Part shown: positions 43,047 through 51,926 of the stretch, in pieces
Layout: each line of letters begins with the position of its first letter
How positions within the stretch are numbered: the first letter of the stretch is position 1
NCBI GenBank assembly: GCA_965656185.1
Contig: CBFHJH010000003.1
Coordinates: 1 to 64,000 of the forward strand
From: Croceimicrobium sp965656185
GTDB lineage: Bacteria; Bacteroidota; Bacteroidia; Flavobacteriales; Schleiferiaceae
Length of the DNA: 64,000 nucleotides
Direction: 5' to 3'
Notes under the pieces: model-generated
What the model was told of the DNA's origin: nothing
What the model saw: the letters and a program-made list of their open reading frames with translations, nothing else
Database searches by the model: none
Made by a program: the position numbers and the translations under genes

Positions 43047-44618
43047 GTGCCTGAATCGAAAATTCTAATTTACTGTAGCACTGAAAATTACAGTAGCTCT
43101 TTAAAACAGTTATCAGCTGAGCTTCCCCAAAGTACCAACCAGGTAGTAAAAAGGGATGAATTCCCAAAGATCGATAGTTTAAGTTATTTTGACTTGATCC
43201 TTTTCTCGCTAAACGAAAAAGATCTGGAACAAGAGTTAGCATTGATTCGATCGATAAAAGCGCAATACCCTGGCTTGGAGCTCCCGCTCCTACTCTTCGG
43301 CAAAAATGAGGAAGAAAGCACTTTAGAGCAACTGAAAGAGTTGGATTTCCAAGATTATATTGCCCTACCGATCTCCTCTAGTTTCTTAGCCTTTCGGGTA
43401 GACTTGCATTTAAAAATGCGCGACAATTACCACAGTAGCGTGGAACGGCAACAAAAACTAGAAACGGAAATACAGGAACGGACCAAAAAATACCGTTTGG
43501 CCCAACTTAAAGCGGAAGAAAGCGAACGTTTAAAAACCGCCTTCCTAAATAATCTATCACATGAATTGCGTACCCCGATGAACGGTATTTTGGGTTTCGT
43601 AGATTATTTAGAAGACCCCGATCTAGAAAGTGAATTACGCAAAAAGTTTATCGAGAATATAAAGGTTAGCAGCAACAGACTCCTGACCACCTTAAGGGAT
43701 TTGATCGAGATTTCGGAAATAGAAGCAGGCTCGATAAAGGCCGAAAAAGGACCTTGTAACTTACACGAAATCATTGAGTTTCTATTTGAGTTGTACCAGC
43801 CTCGTTGCGATAAAAAGGGCCTGCCATTGATCCAAGAATTTCAACTTAGCGAGCAAGACAGTAAAGTATGGACCGACGGCGACAAGATCAAAAGTATATT
43901 CTTCCACCTTTTAAACAATGCCTTAAAATTTTCGAAACAGGGAACGATCCGCTTCGGCTTTAGAAAAGAGCAGGATAAGCTAATTGGCTATGTGCGAGAC
44001 GAAGGTCCGGGTATCGCTGAGGAGGATCAGAGTTTACTAACGGAGCAGTTTACGCAACTAGAAGATCATTTAACTAGACAACACGACGGTCTCGGCATCG
44101 GACTTAGCATTTCAAAGTCTTTCGCCGAAAGCATTGGAGGGTCCATTAGTTTCCAATCGATCTTGGGTGAGGGAAGTACCTTTCAATTCGAGTTCCCGCT
44201 CGAGCATTACCGAGACAGTAGCTCTTCCCAAGCTAATGGTTCCGATCCTTCCCTAGAAGCACGGACCTTGGAAGTAATCATTGTAGATGACGATCCGATC
44301 AACTTACAGTTAATGCGCAAGATCTTGGAACAAAAAGCGCACACCCTGCATGAGGCGGCCAATGGCGTTGAAGCGATAAAAGCACTAGAAGAACATCCTA
44401 ATTCGGACCTTATCTTGATGGACCTTAAAATGCCGGTTATGGATGGCTATGAAGCGGTCGAAGAAATTAGACGCAGTGGTAACAGCATTCCCATTATTGC
44501 TCAAACTGCCTACGCCATGGCGGTAGATAAAGAAAGAGCTCTGGAGGCTGGCTGCAACGATTACATCAGTAAACCTCTAAATAAAAGCCTACTTTTACAG
44601 AAGGTAGAACAGCTTTAG
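43047..44618 (+). CDS. Hybrid histidine kinase with N-terminal pseudo-receiver
   Basis: 523 residues, no membrane segment. The first 125 residues look like a receiver fold (KILIYCSTENY; DLILFSLNE; DFQDYIALPISSSFLAFRV) but the phosphoacceptor position carries Ser/Asn instead of Asp. A coiled coil (about 130-160) leads to His172 in FLNNLSHELRTPMNGILGF, then an ATPase domain with FHLLNNALKFSKQG, DEGPGIAEED and GLGIGLSISKSFAESIGG. A C-terminal receiver has Asp459 in LILMDLKMPVMDG. The start is a GTG at 43047, since an in-frame stop lies five codons upstream and no ATG is near. It is an orphan; no regulator adjoins. Confidence 0.88.
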   Translation: MPESKILIYCSTENYSSSLKQLSAELPQSTNQVVKRDEFPKIDSLSYFDLILFSLNEKDLEQELALIRSIKAQYPGLELPLLLFGKNEEESTLEQLKELDFQDYIALPISSSFLAFRVDLHLKMRDNYHSSVERQQKLETEIQERTKKYRLAQLKAEESERLKTAFLNNLSHELRTPMNGILGFVDYLEDPDLESELRKKFIENIKVSSNRLLTTLRDLIEISEIEAGSIKAEKGPCNLHEIIEFLFELYQPRCDKKGLPLIQEFQLSEQDSKVWTDGDKIKSIFFHLLNNALKFSKQGTIRFGFRKEQDKLIGYVRDEGPGIAEEDQSLLTEQFTQLEDHLTRQHDGLGIGLSISKSFAESIGGSISFQSILGEGSTFQFEFPLEHYRDSSSSQANGSDPSLEARTLEVIIVDDDPINLQLMRKILEQKAHTLHEAANGVEAIKALEEHPNSDLILMDLKMPVMDGYEAVEEIRRSGNSIPIIAQTAYAMAVDKERALEAGCNDYISKPLNKSLLLQKVEQL

Positions 44619-45631
44619 GCAAGCAGTTTCTTAACCAAGCTCGGCCCTTGATATATAAAACCGGTATAGACCTGCACTAAACTGGCCCCAGCAGCCAATT
44701 TTTCTTGGTAATCTATTTTGCTACTTACCCCTCCCACTGCAATAATTGGAAAAGAACCTTGCGATTTTTCATGCAAGTATTGGATTACCTCCGTAGATCG
44801 AGCCCGAACTGGCTTACCGCTTAATCCTCCCGCTCCAATATTTTCAACGTACTGAGCGGAAGTAGCCAAGCCATCTCTCGATATGGTCGTATTGGTGGCA
44901 ATAATTCCGGCAATACCGGTCTCCTCCACAATTTCAATAATGTCATCTAATTGAGAGTCGCTGAGGTCTGGAGCGATCTTCAGTAAGATCGGCTTTGCCT
45001 GAGCTTCTGCTTGATTATCTTCCATCAATGCCTTCAGGATGCGTTTTAATGGTTCCTTTTCTTGAAGGTCACGCAAATTGGGAGTATTGGGAGAGCTTAC
45101 GTTTACCACGAAATAATCTACATACTGATGAAGCACTTTCCGGCAATAGCGGTAATCGTCCAAAGCCTTTTCATTTGGGGTTACCTTGTTCTTTCCAATA
45201 TTACCACCAATGATCAAATTATTGGGACGCTTTCCTTTTAGACGCTGAACCAGAGCATCTACCCCCTCGTTGTTAAAACCCATGCGGTTGATCAGGGCTT
45301 CATCGGCCGGCAGGCGAAAAAGCCTTGGTAATGGGTTGCCTGGTTGAGCTTTAGGGGTTACCGTGCCAACTTCAATGAAACCAAAACCATAATTCGCCAA
45401 TTCTTTGAATAGCTTACCATCCTTATCAAAACCAGCGGCCAAACCGACGCGATTGGGAAACTTCAGCCCAAAAACCTCCACCGCTTCGGCCCTCTTGGGA
45501 TAAAACAGGGCACGACTTATTGCTCCAAAACCGGGAATACGGTGTAAATTCTTGATCAGCTTGAAGGTAAAATGATGAGCCGATTCGGCTTGAAATCTGA
45601 ATAGAAAGGGCTTGATTAGACCTTGGTACAT
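44615..45631 (-). CDS. pyrD: Dihydroorotate dehydrogenase (quinone), class 2
   Basis: PyrD oxidises dihydroorotate to orotate in pyrimidine synthesis and gives electrons to quinone at the inner membrane. 338 residues from the ATG at 45631 (MYQGLIKPFLFRFQAESAHH, the membrane-contact helices of class 2). Motifs: GLAAGFDKDGKLFKELANYG, FIEVGTVTPKAQPGNPLPR, the catalytic serine in NVSSPNTPNLRDLQ, and IGAGGLSGKPVRARSTEV. A longer in-frame start upstream is less likely, since the -7 element lies between. Confidence 0.95.
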   Translation of the reverse strand: MYQGLIKPFLFRFQAESAHHFTFKLIKNLHRIPGFGAISRALFYPKRAEAVEVFGLKFPNRVGLAAGFDKDGKLFKELANYGFGFIEVGTVTPKAQPGNPLPRLFRLPADEALINRMGFNNEGVDALVQRLKGKRPNNLIIGGNIGKNKVTPNEKALDDYRYCRKVLHQYVDYFVVNVSSPNTPNLRDLQEKEPLKRILKALMEDNQAEAQAKPILLKIAPDLSDSQLDDIIEIVEETGIAGIIATNTTISRDGLATSAQYVENIGAGGLSGKPVRARSTEVIQYLHEKSQGSFPIIAVGGVSSKIDYQEKLAAGASLVQVYTGFIYQGPSLVKKLLA

Positions 45632-45644
45632 TGCGAATTTTCGG

Positions 45645-45652
45645 CAAAGATA
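45645..45652 (-). promoter_or_regulatory. TAnnTTTG -7 element for pyrD
   Basis: TATCTTTG on the minus strand, 13 bases before the pyrD ATG; it supports the start at 45631. Confidence 0.5.
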
Positions 45653-45690
45653 ATTCCCTTTGGGGCAATAACAGAGCTCATTGCTTTGAT

Positions 45691-45698
45691 TATCTTCG
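45691..45698 (+). promoter_or_regulatory. Variant -7 element (TAnnTTCG) for smpB
   Basis: TATCTTCG, one mismatch, ending six bases before the smpB ATG. Confidence 0.35.
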
Positions 45699-45704
45699 CA
45701 GCGC

Positions 45705-46160
45705 ATGGCAGATCGCAAAGTACATATCAAGAATCGCAAAGCTAAATTCAATTATGAGCTCCTCGACACCTTCGAAGCTGGACTAAAGCTCTTGGGCACC
45801 GAGATCAAGTCCATTCGGGAGGGAAAGGCTAGCCTGCAGGAGGCCTATTGCTATTTCGAAGGTGAAAACAAACTTTGGGTCAAGAATATGCACATCGCCG
45901 AATACAGTCATGGTAATATCAATAACCATGAACCATTAAGAGAAAGGCTTTTGTTACTGCATAAAAGAGAGCTTACTAAACTAAGTTCTGAAGTGGAAAA
46001 GGGAAATCGTACTATTATCCCCGTAAGCCTTTATATCAATGACCGTGGATTAGCTAAAATGAAGATCGCTCTTGCACAAGGTAAAAAGACCTATGACAAG
46101 CGGGAAAGCATTAAGGAGCGGGACGTTAAGCGGGAAATGGACCGTGCCATGAAACGCTAA
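45705..46160 (+). CDS. smpB: SsrA-binding protein SmpB
   Basis: SmpB binds tmRNA and brings it to stalled ribosomes. The 151-residue protein has KNRKAKFNYELLDTFEAGL, LLGTEIKSIREGKASLQEAY, HIAEYSHGNINNHEP, RERLLLLHKRELTKL and IPVSLYINDRGLAKMKIALA, all family blocks, and the basic tail YDKRESIKERDVKREMDRAM that enters the mRNA channel. The tmRNA gene itself is not in the window. Confidence 0.97.
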   Translation: MADRKVHIKNRKAKFNYELLDTFEAGLKLLGTEIKSIREGKASLQEAYCYFEGENKLWVKNMHIAEYSHGNINNHEPLRERLLLLHKRELTKLSSEVEKGNRTIIPVSLYINDRGLAKMKIALAQGKKTYDKRESIKERDVKREMDRAMKR

Positions 46161-46483
46161 GCAAGTTTATAAGTGTTTAGGTGAATTTGATCGATCAACA
46201 CCCCCATTTCCATACTGGCCTCTACCTTAGTACAACAGGATTTCATTTTAGCCATTAAGGCCAAGGCTGCTGCCGGAAGGCGCTCATCCGCTTTTTTAAA
46301 GGCCTCGGCATTAGGCCAAAGTGTGTAAACACAATATTTCAAATCACTTATCCGATGTAGACGGGAACCGTAAGATCCCGCATAACGGTAATAAAGATCG
46401 GCCACCGCTTTCCAGGTGGAAATAAAGGCCTCCTCTTTTTGATCTTTGAGGTAAAAACAACGAATGGTAGCAAAGTGACTCAC
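46157..46483 (-). CDS. Small protein, possibly of the dimeric alpha/beta-barrel (ABM-like) superfamily
   Basis: 108 residues: a first strand SHFATIRCFYLKDQ, helix EAFISTWKAVADLYYRYAG, strand GSRLHRISDLKYCVYTLWP, helix NAEAFKKADER. This strand-helix order and the repeated SLH/YTLWP pattern are like antibiotic-biosynthesis-monooxygenase folds, but I am not certain. No signal peptide. The stop codon interlocks with the smpB stop in 4 bp. Confidence 0.6.
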   Translation of the reverse strand: MSHFATIRCFYLKDQKEEAFISTWKAVADLYYRYAGSYGSRLHRISDLKYCVYTLWPNAEAFKKADERLPAAALALMAKMKSCCTKVEASMEMGVLIDQIHLNTYKLA

Positions 46484-46699
46484 GGCAGATTTTTAAGCAA
46501 TATACGAAAAAAACCACCCGAACTACAGCTAAGTATCTGCTTAACAAGCACTTAACTCCAGTTTAAAATTACTATCCTAAAATATTAAACGCCCTTTCAC
46601 CTAAAAGACTAATGCTATTGCAATTAGCTTATAGCTTATTCCATAGGTTGACTTATTGAACTAAGGTGTACTAGTGAAAAAGTGACATTTTTCGGCAGT

Positions 46700-47575
46700 C
46701 TAGAGCTTATGTCGAACCGCTAAAAGAGTGTTTTTTAGTAGGCTTACTCGGGTCATTGGACCCACTCCACCTGGCACGGGGGTTATATAGCTTGCTTTGG
46801 GGGCAACCGTATCAAATTCCACATCGCCTACTAAGCGATGACCCGATTTTTTAGTTTTATCTACTACACGAGTGGTGCCTACATCGATAATTACCACGCC
46901 TTCTTTCACCATATCGCCTTTAATAAAATTCGGCTTACCAAGCGCAGCAATGATAATATCGGCCTCTTTTAATAGTTGATCAAGATTGGTAGTCCGACTA
47001 TGCGTGAGGGTAACCGTGGCATTACCAGGATAGTGGTTTCGCCCCATTAGGATACTAGCCGGAAGACCAACGATATGCGATCGGCCTACCACTACACAAT
47101 GTTTCCCGCCTGTCTCGATATTGTAGCGTTCGAGCAGATCCATTATCCCCATTGGGGTTGCTGGAACATAAGAAGGCAGATTAAGTGCCATTTTACCCAG
47201 ATTAGTGGGATGGAAACCATCTACATCCTTTTCAGGATCTATGGCCATCAAAATCTTCTGCTCGTTAATATGCTTAGGAAGAGGTAATTGTACGATAAAG
47301 CCATCTACATCTTCATCATTATTTAGCTTGTGAACCTCCTCTAGTAATTCCTTTTCGGTAATGGTTTCCGAAAGCTTAACCAAGGTAGACTTATAGCCCA
47401 CTTCTTCACAATCGCGGATCTTAGCATTAACATAGGTCATGCTAGCCCCGTTGTTTCCAACCAAAACCGCAGCCAGGTGTGGGGTTTTCCCTCCTTTGGC
47501 TTTAATTGCTTTTACTTCTTCGGCAATCTCATTGCGAATTTCTTGGGAGGTCTTCTTTCCGTCGATCTTGATCAT
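46700..47575 (-). CDS. folD: Bifunctional methylenetetrahydrofolate dehydrogenase / cyclohydrolase
   Basis: FolD interconverts 5,10-methylene- and 10-formyl-tetrahydrofolate. 291 residues with AAVLVGNNGASMTYVNAKIR including the catalytic lysine, VDGFIVQLPLPKHIN, DPEKDVDGFHPTNLGKM, the NADP-binding CVVVGRSHIVGLPASILM, and YITPVPGGVGPMTRVSLLKN. It has its own -7 element; no terminator was recognised. Confidence 0.97.
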   Translation of the reverse strand: MIKIDGKKTSQEIRNEIAEEVKAIKAKGGKTPHLAAVLVGNNGASMTYVNAKIRDCEEVGYKSTLVKLSETITEKELLEEVHKLNNDEDVDGFIVQLPLPKHINEQKILMAIDPEKDVDGFHPTNLGKMALNLPSYVPATPMGIMDLLERYNIETGGKHCVVVGRSHIVGLPASILMGRNHYPGNATVTLTHSRTTNLDQLLKEADIIIAALGKPNFIKGDMVKEGVVIIDVGTTRVVDKTKKSGHRLVGDVEFDTVAPKASYITPVPGGVGPMTRVSLLKNTLLAVRHKL

Positions 47576-47595
47576 GGCTTGTGCTTAGTTTAGCA

Positions 47596-47603
47596 CAAAG
47601 GTA
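47596..47603 (-). promoter_or_regulatory. TAnnTTTG -7 element for folD
   Basis: TACCTTTG on the minus strand, 20 bases before the folD ATG; exact consensus. Confidence 0.5.
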
Positions 47604-47620
47604 CATAAGGAAGCGCTAGG

Positions 47621-47866
47621 CTAGAAATTTTTACCTTTTCTTCTCAGTCCTCTACCGGTGCCAAGAAGGATGGCGGGAATCACCAAATGCAATACCCAGA
47701 AAAGGAGCTTATCCATGTCGTCTTTCATCATAAACTCATCGGGATCCTTTTTGTAATTAGCATACATCTTAGGAGCTTCCTCATAAATCTCAGGCGATAA
47801 GTACAAGAGATGCAGCAGGATAGCGACAGAAATTATAACGATCAGGGTTCCAATGAACTTTCTCAT
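47621..47866 (-). CDS. Small membrane protein, hypothetical
   Basis: 81 residues from the ATG at 47866 with two predicted transmembrane segments (FIGTLIVIISVAILLHLLYL and LLFWVLHLVIPAILLGTG) joined by a charged loop (ANYKKDPDEFMMKDDMDK) and ending in basic residues. I do not recognise the family. It sits between ffh and folD on the same strand with 45-60 bp on each side. Confidence 0.65.
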   Translation of the reverse strand: MRKFIGTLIVIISVAILLHLLYLSPEIYEEAPKMYANYKKDPDEFMMKDDMDKLLFWVLHLVIPAILLGTGRGLRRKGKNF

Positions 47867-47925
47867 GGACACTAACAATTTGGTTGATAGTGGCTAAAAT
47901 ATGCTTTTTGTAGAAAATAAGCGCT

Positions 47926-49269
47926 TTAAAAAGGACGGCCTCCTTTCATGCCTTTCATCATACCGGCCATACGTTTGGCACCTCCACCTTGCATCATCTT
48001 CATCATTTTGCTCATCTCCGAAAACTGCTTCATTAATTGATTCACTTCCTGAATGCTGGTTCCAGAGCCACTAGCAATGCGTTGTCGACGACTTCCATTT
48101 ATTAGCTTAGGGTTGGCGCGCTCTTCCTTGGTCATAGACTGGATGATCGCTTCCACCCCTTTAAAGGCATCATCATCGATATCCACGCCCTTCATCATTT
48201 TCCCCATCCCAGGAATCATGCCCATCAAGTCTTTCACATTACCCATCTTCTTGATCTGGGAAATTTGACCTAAGAAATCATCAAAATCAAATTGGTTCTT
48301 GGCGATTTTCTTTTGTACCCGGCGTGCTTCGTCTTCATCGAATTGTTCTTGGGCACGCTCCACCAAAGAAACAACGTCGCCCATACCCAAAATACGGTCG
48401 GCCATTCGACTGGGATGAAAAACATCCAATGCTTCCATCTTTTCACCGGTACCAATGAACTTGATGGGCTTCTCCACCACTGTGCGAATGGTCAAAGCTG
48501 CACCGCCTCGGGTATCACCGTCTAATTTGGTAAGAATCACCCCCTCGTAATCGAGAACATCATTAAAGGCCTTTGCAGTATTAACTGCATCCTGGCCTGT
48601 CATCGAATCCACCACAAACAATGTTTCCTGTGGTTGAACCGCTTGATGAATATTACGAATCTCGTTCATCATATCTTCATCTATCGCCAATCGACCGGCG
48701 GTATCAATGATGACCGTATTATGCCCATTTTGCTTGGCATGAGCAATCGCCTTTTCGGCAATGTCTACTGGGTTCTTATTTTCTTTATCTGAGAATACCT
48801 CCACCCCGATTTGATCACCTACAACATGCAGCTGGTCGATCGCAGCAGGACGGTAAACATCACAGGCAACAAGTAAAACTTTTTTGGTACGCTTGCGCTT
48901 GAGGTAATTGGCCAACTTACCAGAGTGGGTCGTTTTACCCGAACCCTGTAAACCTGCCATGAGGATAATACTTGGTTTGGCATCAAGATCTAGCTCAACC
49001 GCTTCACCCCCCATTAGGCGGGCCATTTCATCGTGTACCACCTTGGTGAGCACCTGACCAGGCTTTAAACTGGTCAACACCTTCTCTCCAAGTGCTTTTT
49101 CCTTAACGGTATTGGTGAAATCCTTGGCAATTTTAAAACTCACGTCCGCATCAACCAAGGCCCGGCGAATCTCTTTAAGAGTTTCAGCAACGTTAACTTC
49201 GGAAATTTGTCCGTGGCCCTTTAAAACGTGAAAGGCCTTATCGAGTTTATCTTGTAAATTGTCAAACAT
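47926..49269 (-). CDS. ffh: Signal recognition particle protein Ffh
   Basis: Ffh binds signal sequences and 4.5S RNA and targets ribosomes to the membrane. 447 residues: N domain to about 90, G domain with GLQGSGKTTHSGKLANYL, DTAGRLAIDEDMM and ILTKLDGDTRGGAAL, and a methionine-rich M domain with IPGMGKMMKGVDID, INGSRRQRIASGSGTSIQEVN (RNA-binding) and the Met-rich tail. Length and order are canonical. Confidence 0.97.
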   Translation of the reverse strand: MFDNLQDKLDKAFHVLKGHGQISEVNVAETLKEIRRALVDADVSFKIAKDFTNTVKEKALGEKVLTSLKPGQVLTKVVHDEMARLMGGEAVELDLDAKPSIILMAGLQGSGKTTHSGKLANYLKRKRTKKVLLVACDVYRPAAIDQLHVVGDQIGVEVFSDKENKNPVDIAEKAIAHAKQNGHNTVIIDTAGRLAIDEDMMNEIRNIHQAVQPQETLFVVDSMTGQDAVNTAKAFNDVLDYEGVILTKLDGDTRGGAALTIRTVVEKPIKFIGTGEKMEALDVFHPSRMADRILGMGDVVSLVERAQEQFDEDEARRVQKKIAKNQFDFDDFLGQISQIKKMGNVKDLMGMIPGMGKMMKGVDIDDDAFKGVEAIIQSMTKEERANPKLINGSRRQRIASGSGTSIQEVNQLMKQFSEMSKMMKMMQGGGAKRMAGMMKGMKGGRPF

Positions 49270-49288
49270 AGCATCTAGTATAGGTTGG

Positions 49289-49296
49289 CAAATTTA
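49289..49296 (-). promoter_or_regulatory. TAnnTTTG -7 element for ffh
   Basis: TAAATTTG on the minus strand, 19 bases before the ffh ATG. Confidence 0.45.
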
Positions 49297-49404
49297 ATAA
49301 AGAACAAGCGGTTGCCAAGCCTGCAACAATGCGAATACTCAACTGAAAGGAACCTCTGCTAATTATGCATAGGATTACTGCATGAATTAGGCTTACCATT
49401 AAAA

Positions 49405-50145
49405 ATGCTTTACCGAATTGTACTGTTTACGTTTTCCCTCCTATTTTTCACTTCATATCGAAAGGAGACTGAACCTATGGAGCAATCCGCGGTAAATTGC
49501 GTGGAAAAAGAAATGGTGGTTGCCAAGATTTTCTGTTGCCGTCAGAAAATTGAATTTGAAAATCATTTCATCTTAATAACGGACCTTGATTCGCTCATTA
49601 TTAGTGAATTCTATCCTAATGACAGTAATCAGGCTCAATCCCGCACCTTTTACAAACGCCTTAACGGAAAAGCCTTTGAGGTAATCGACAGCAACTTTTA
49701 TGGTGCCAGTGAGAATTATGTAAAAACCACTAGCGTAAACTTTTACCCTGATAGTGTTGTGCTTGTTACTGCCGGGCGCTTTTTTAACCAAAGCAGGCAA
49801 TACGATGAAGGAAAAACTATTTTCTATCTGGATAGTATTGGGAACCCCTATCTGCGCATTATTAAAAATGGACTTATACCGCCACCTACAACGCGCTTTG
49901 AATTTTCTCAAGATCCTTACAAAGCAATCCTTTTCCCCGAATGGCATTTTCTAGGACTACCTGCACCGTATTACCCTGTTAAAGAAACAAGATTTGGTGA
50001 TCTACCTCCACCAAGCGGTGAAAGCTATCGAACCTACTCATACCAATACAACGATCAATCCCAGTTGCAGGCTTTTGAAAGAAGCTGGCATGAAGGGAGC
50101 GGTGAAATATGGAGCAAAGAATGCATCAGCTTGAACTACCCTTAA
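49405..50145 (+). CDS. Exported hypothetical protein with a lipobox-like site lacking cysteine
   Basis: 246 residues, N-terminus MLYRIVLFTFSLLFFTSYRKE. The layout is that of a Bacteroidota lipoprotein signal, but the expected Cys is Tyr (TAT, one base from TGT). The mature part is beta-rich with repeated short strands (SLIISEFYPND, SYQYNDQSQLQAFERSW), similar to small cell-surface proteins, family not recognised. It is convergent with argS, with 1 bp between stops. No promoter element was seen. Confidence 0.6.
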   Translation: MLYRIVLFTFSLLFFTSYRKETEPMEQSAVNCVEKEMVVAKIFCCRQKIEFENHFILITDLDSLIISEFYPNDSNQAQSRTFYKRLNGKAFEVIDSNFYGASENYVKTTSVNFYPDSVVLVTAGRFFNQSRQYDEGKTIFYLDSIGNPYLRIIKNGLIPPPTTRFEFSQDPYKAILFPEWHFLGLPAPYYPVKETRFGDLPPPSGESYRTYSYQYNDQSQLQAFERSWHEGSGEIWSKECISLNYP

Positions 50146-50146
50146 A

Positions 50147-51925
50147 CTACATCCGATCCGGAACCCCAATCCCCAAGAGGTGCATTGCATTTTTGATCAC
50201 AGCAGCTGTTTTCTTCGATAGATCTACGCGGAAGGCTACTGCCTTGGAATCCTCGTCATTCAGAATACTAAGCTGCTGATACATTGAATTATAGCTCTTT
50301 ACTAGGTCATAAGTGTAATTTGCGATTACCGATGGCGCCTTTTCCGCTGCCGCCTCTTGCACCATCTCTGGAAATTTCAAGATGGCTTGAATCAAATTAC
50401 GCTCGTACTCATGCAATTCGGTATAATTCCCCGAATGGTCTATGCCCATCTCCTCCGCTTTGCGTAAAAGGGATTGAATGCGTGCATGAGTATACTGTAT
50501 AAAAGGTCCGGTATTACCTTGGAAATCGATAGACTCTTCCGGATTGAATAACATGCGCTTACGGGGGTCAACTTTCAAGATGAAGTATTTCAAGGCCCCC
50601 ATACCAATCATGTGGTAAAGCGATTGCTTTTCATCTTCATCGATTCCATCGGTTTTGCCTAATTCCTCGGAAATTTCCCGAGCCGTGCTTTCCATTTGGC
50701 TCACCAAATCATCTGCATCGACCACGGTTCCCTCACGAGACTTCATTTTTCCGCTAGGCAAATCCACCATTCCATAACTCAAGTGGTACAAATGCTCGGC
50801 CCAATCGTAGCCGAGTTTTTTTAAGATCGCAAAAAGCACTTTAAAGTGATGGTCCTGCTCATTACCCACGGTGTAGATCATACCGTCGATCCCAAAATCC
50901 TCGTAACGTTGGATGGCTGTCCCGATATCTTGCGTCATGTATACCGAGGTTCCATCTTTACGTAACAAGAGCTTTTCACCTAGCTTCTCCTCTTCCAGAT
51001 CGCACCAAACCGAGCCATCCTCCTTGCGGAAAAAAACACCTTTCTCCAGCGCCTCTTCTACTACTTGCTTACCCAGCAAATAGGTGTTGCTTTCGTAATA
51101 ATTCTTATCGAAGTCTACCCCTATTCTATCGTAGGTTACATCAAAACCGCTATAAACCCATTGATTCAAGGTTTTCCATAAAGACACGGTTTCTTCATCA
51201 TTCTGCTCCCATAAACGCAACATTTCCCGCGCTTCTTGCAAAATAGGGGCTTCTTGCTTGGCTTCTTCTTCGGTTTTACCTGAAGCAACCAGTTCGGCAA
51301 TCTCAGCTTTATAGGCCTTGTCGAACTCAACGTAATACTTACCAACCAGATGATCCCCTTTAAGTCCAGAGCTTTCTGGGGTCTCTCCATTGGCAAACTT
51401 TTGCCAAGCTACCATCGACTTGCAAATGTGGATCCCGCGGTCATTGATGATTTGTACTTTCTTGACCTCCTTGCCGGCGGCTTTAAGGATCTGGGCTACC
51501 GAATAACCCAAAAGCACATTACGAATATGTCCTAAATGCAGGGGCTTATTGGTATTTGGAGAACTGTATTCTACTAAGATGGTCTCCGAGCCTTGCGGCT
51601 GATGACCATATTTTTCGAGCTCTTGAATACCGTGTAAACATGCCGCCCAGTAGGTATCGGTAATGCTGATATTAAGGAAACCTTTGATTACATTAAAGCT
51701 TTGCACTTCTGCTAAACGCTCTTGGAGCGCAGTACCGATCTCTTCTGCCGTTGCTTCCGGTTTCTTTTTACTGGATCGCAGATAGGGAAATACCACTAAT
51801 GTGAGGTCACCATCGAATTCCTTTCGGGTAGGTTGCCAATCGATCGGAGCCTGTTCCAATTGGTATAATTCCATTAAGATCTCTGCCACGGCAGCATTTA
51901 ACTGCTCCAAGATATTATGTTGCAT
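50147..51925 (-). CDS. argS: Arginyl-tRNA synthetase
   Basis: Class I synthetase charging tRNA-Arg. 592 residues: N-terminal additional domain, HIGH motif as HLGH in NTNKPLHLGHIRNVLLGY, YMTQDIGTAIQRYED, the KMSKS-like GKMKSREGTVVDADDL, and the C-terminal anticodon-binding domain ending MHLLGIGVPDRM with the arginyl-specific DALR-like region. Its ATG is 1 bp after the arginase stop. Confidence 0.96.
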   Translation of the reverse strand: MQHNILEQLNAAVAEILMELYQLEQAPIDWQPTRKEFDGDLTLVVFPYLRSSKKKPEATAEEIGTALQERLAEVQSFNVIKGFLNISITDTYWAACLHGIQELEKYGHQPQGSETILVEYSSPNTNKPLHLGHIRNVLLGYSVAQILKAAGKEVKKVQIINDRGIHICKSMVAWQKFANGETPESSGLKGDHLVGKYYVEFDKAYKAEIAELVASGKTEEEAKQEAPILQEAREMLRLWEQNDEETVSLWKTLNQWVYSGFDVTYDRIGVDFDKNYYESNTYLLGKQVVEEALEKGVFFRKEDGSVWCDLEEEKLGEKLLLRKDGTSVYMTQDIGTAIQRYEDFGIDGMIYTVGNEQDHHFKVLFAILKKLGYDWAEHLYHLSYGMVDLPSGKMKSREGTVVDADDLVSQMESTAREISEELGKTDGIDEDEKQSLYHMIGMGALKYFILKVDPRKRMLFNPEESIDFQGNTGPFIQYTHARIQSLLRKAEEMGIDHSGNYTELHEYERNLIQAILKFPEMVQEAAAEKAPSVIANYTYDLVKSYNSMYQQLSILNDEDSKAVAFRVDLSKKTAAVIKNAMHLLGIGVPDRM

Positions 51926-51926
51926 C

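Noticed and set aside
47581..47596. Short inverted repeat GTGCT/AGCAC before folD
   Set aside because: Only 5 bp, within the leader between the -7 element and the ATG; too weak to claim.
49573..49947. 124-codon frame antisense to the hypothetical protein at 49405
   Set aside because: The plus-strand frame has a signal peptide and better composition; the minus-strand frame has neither.
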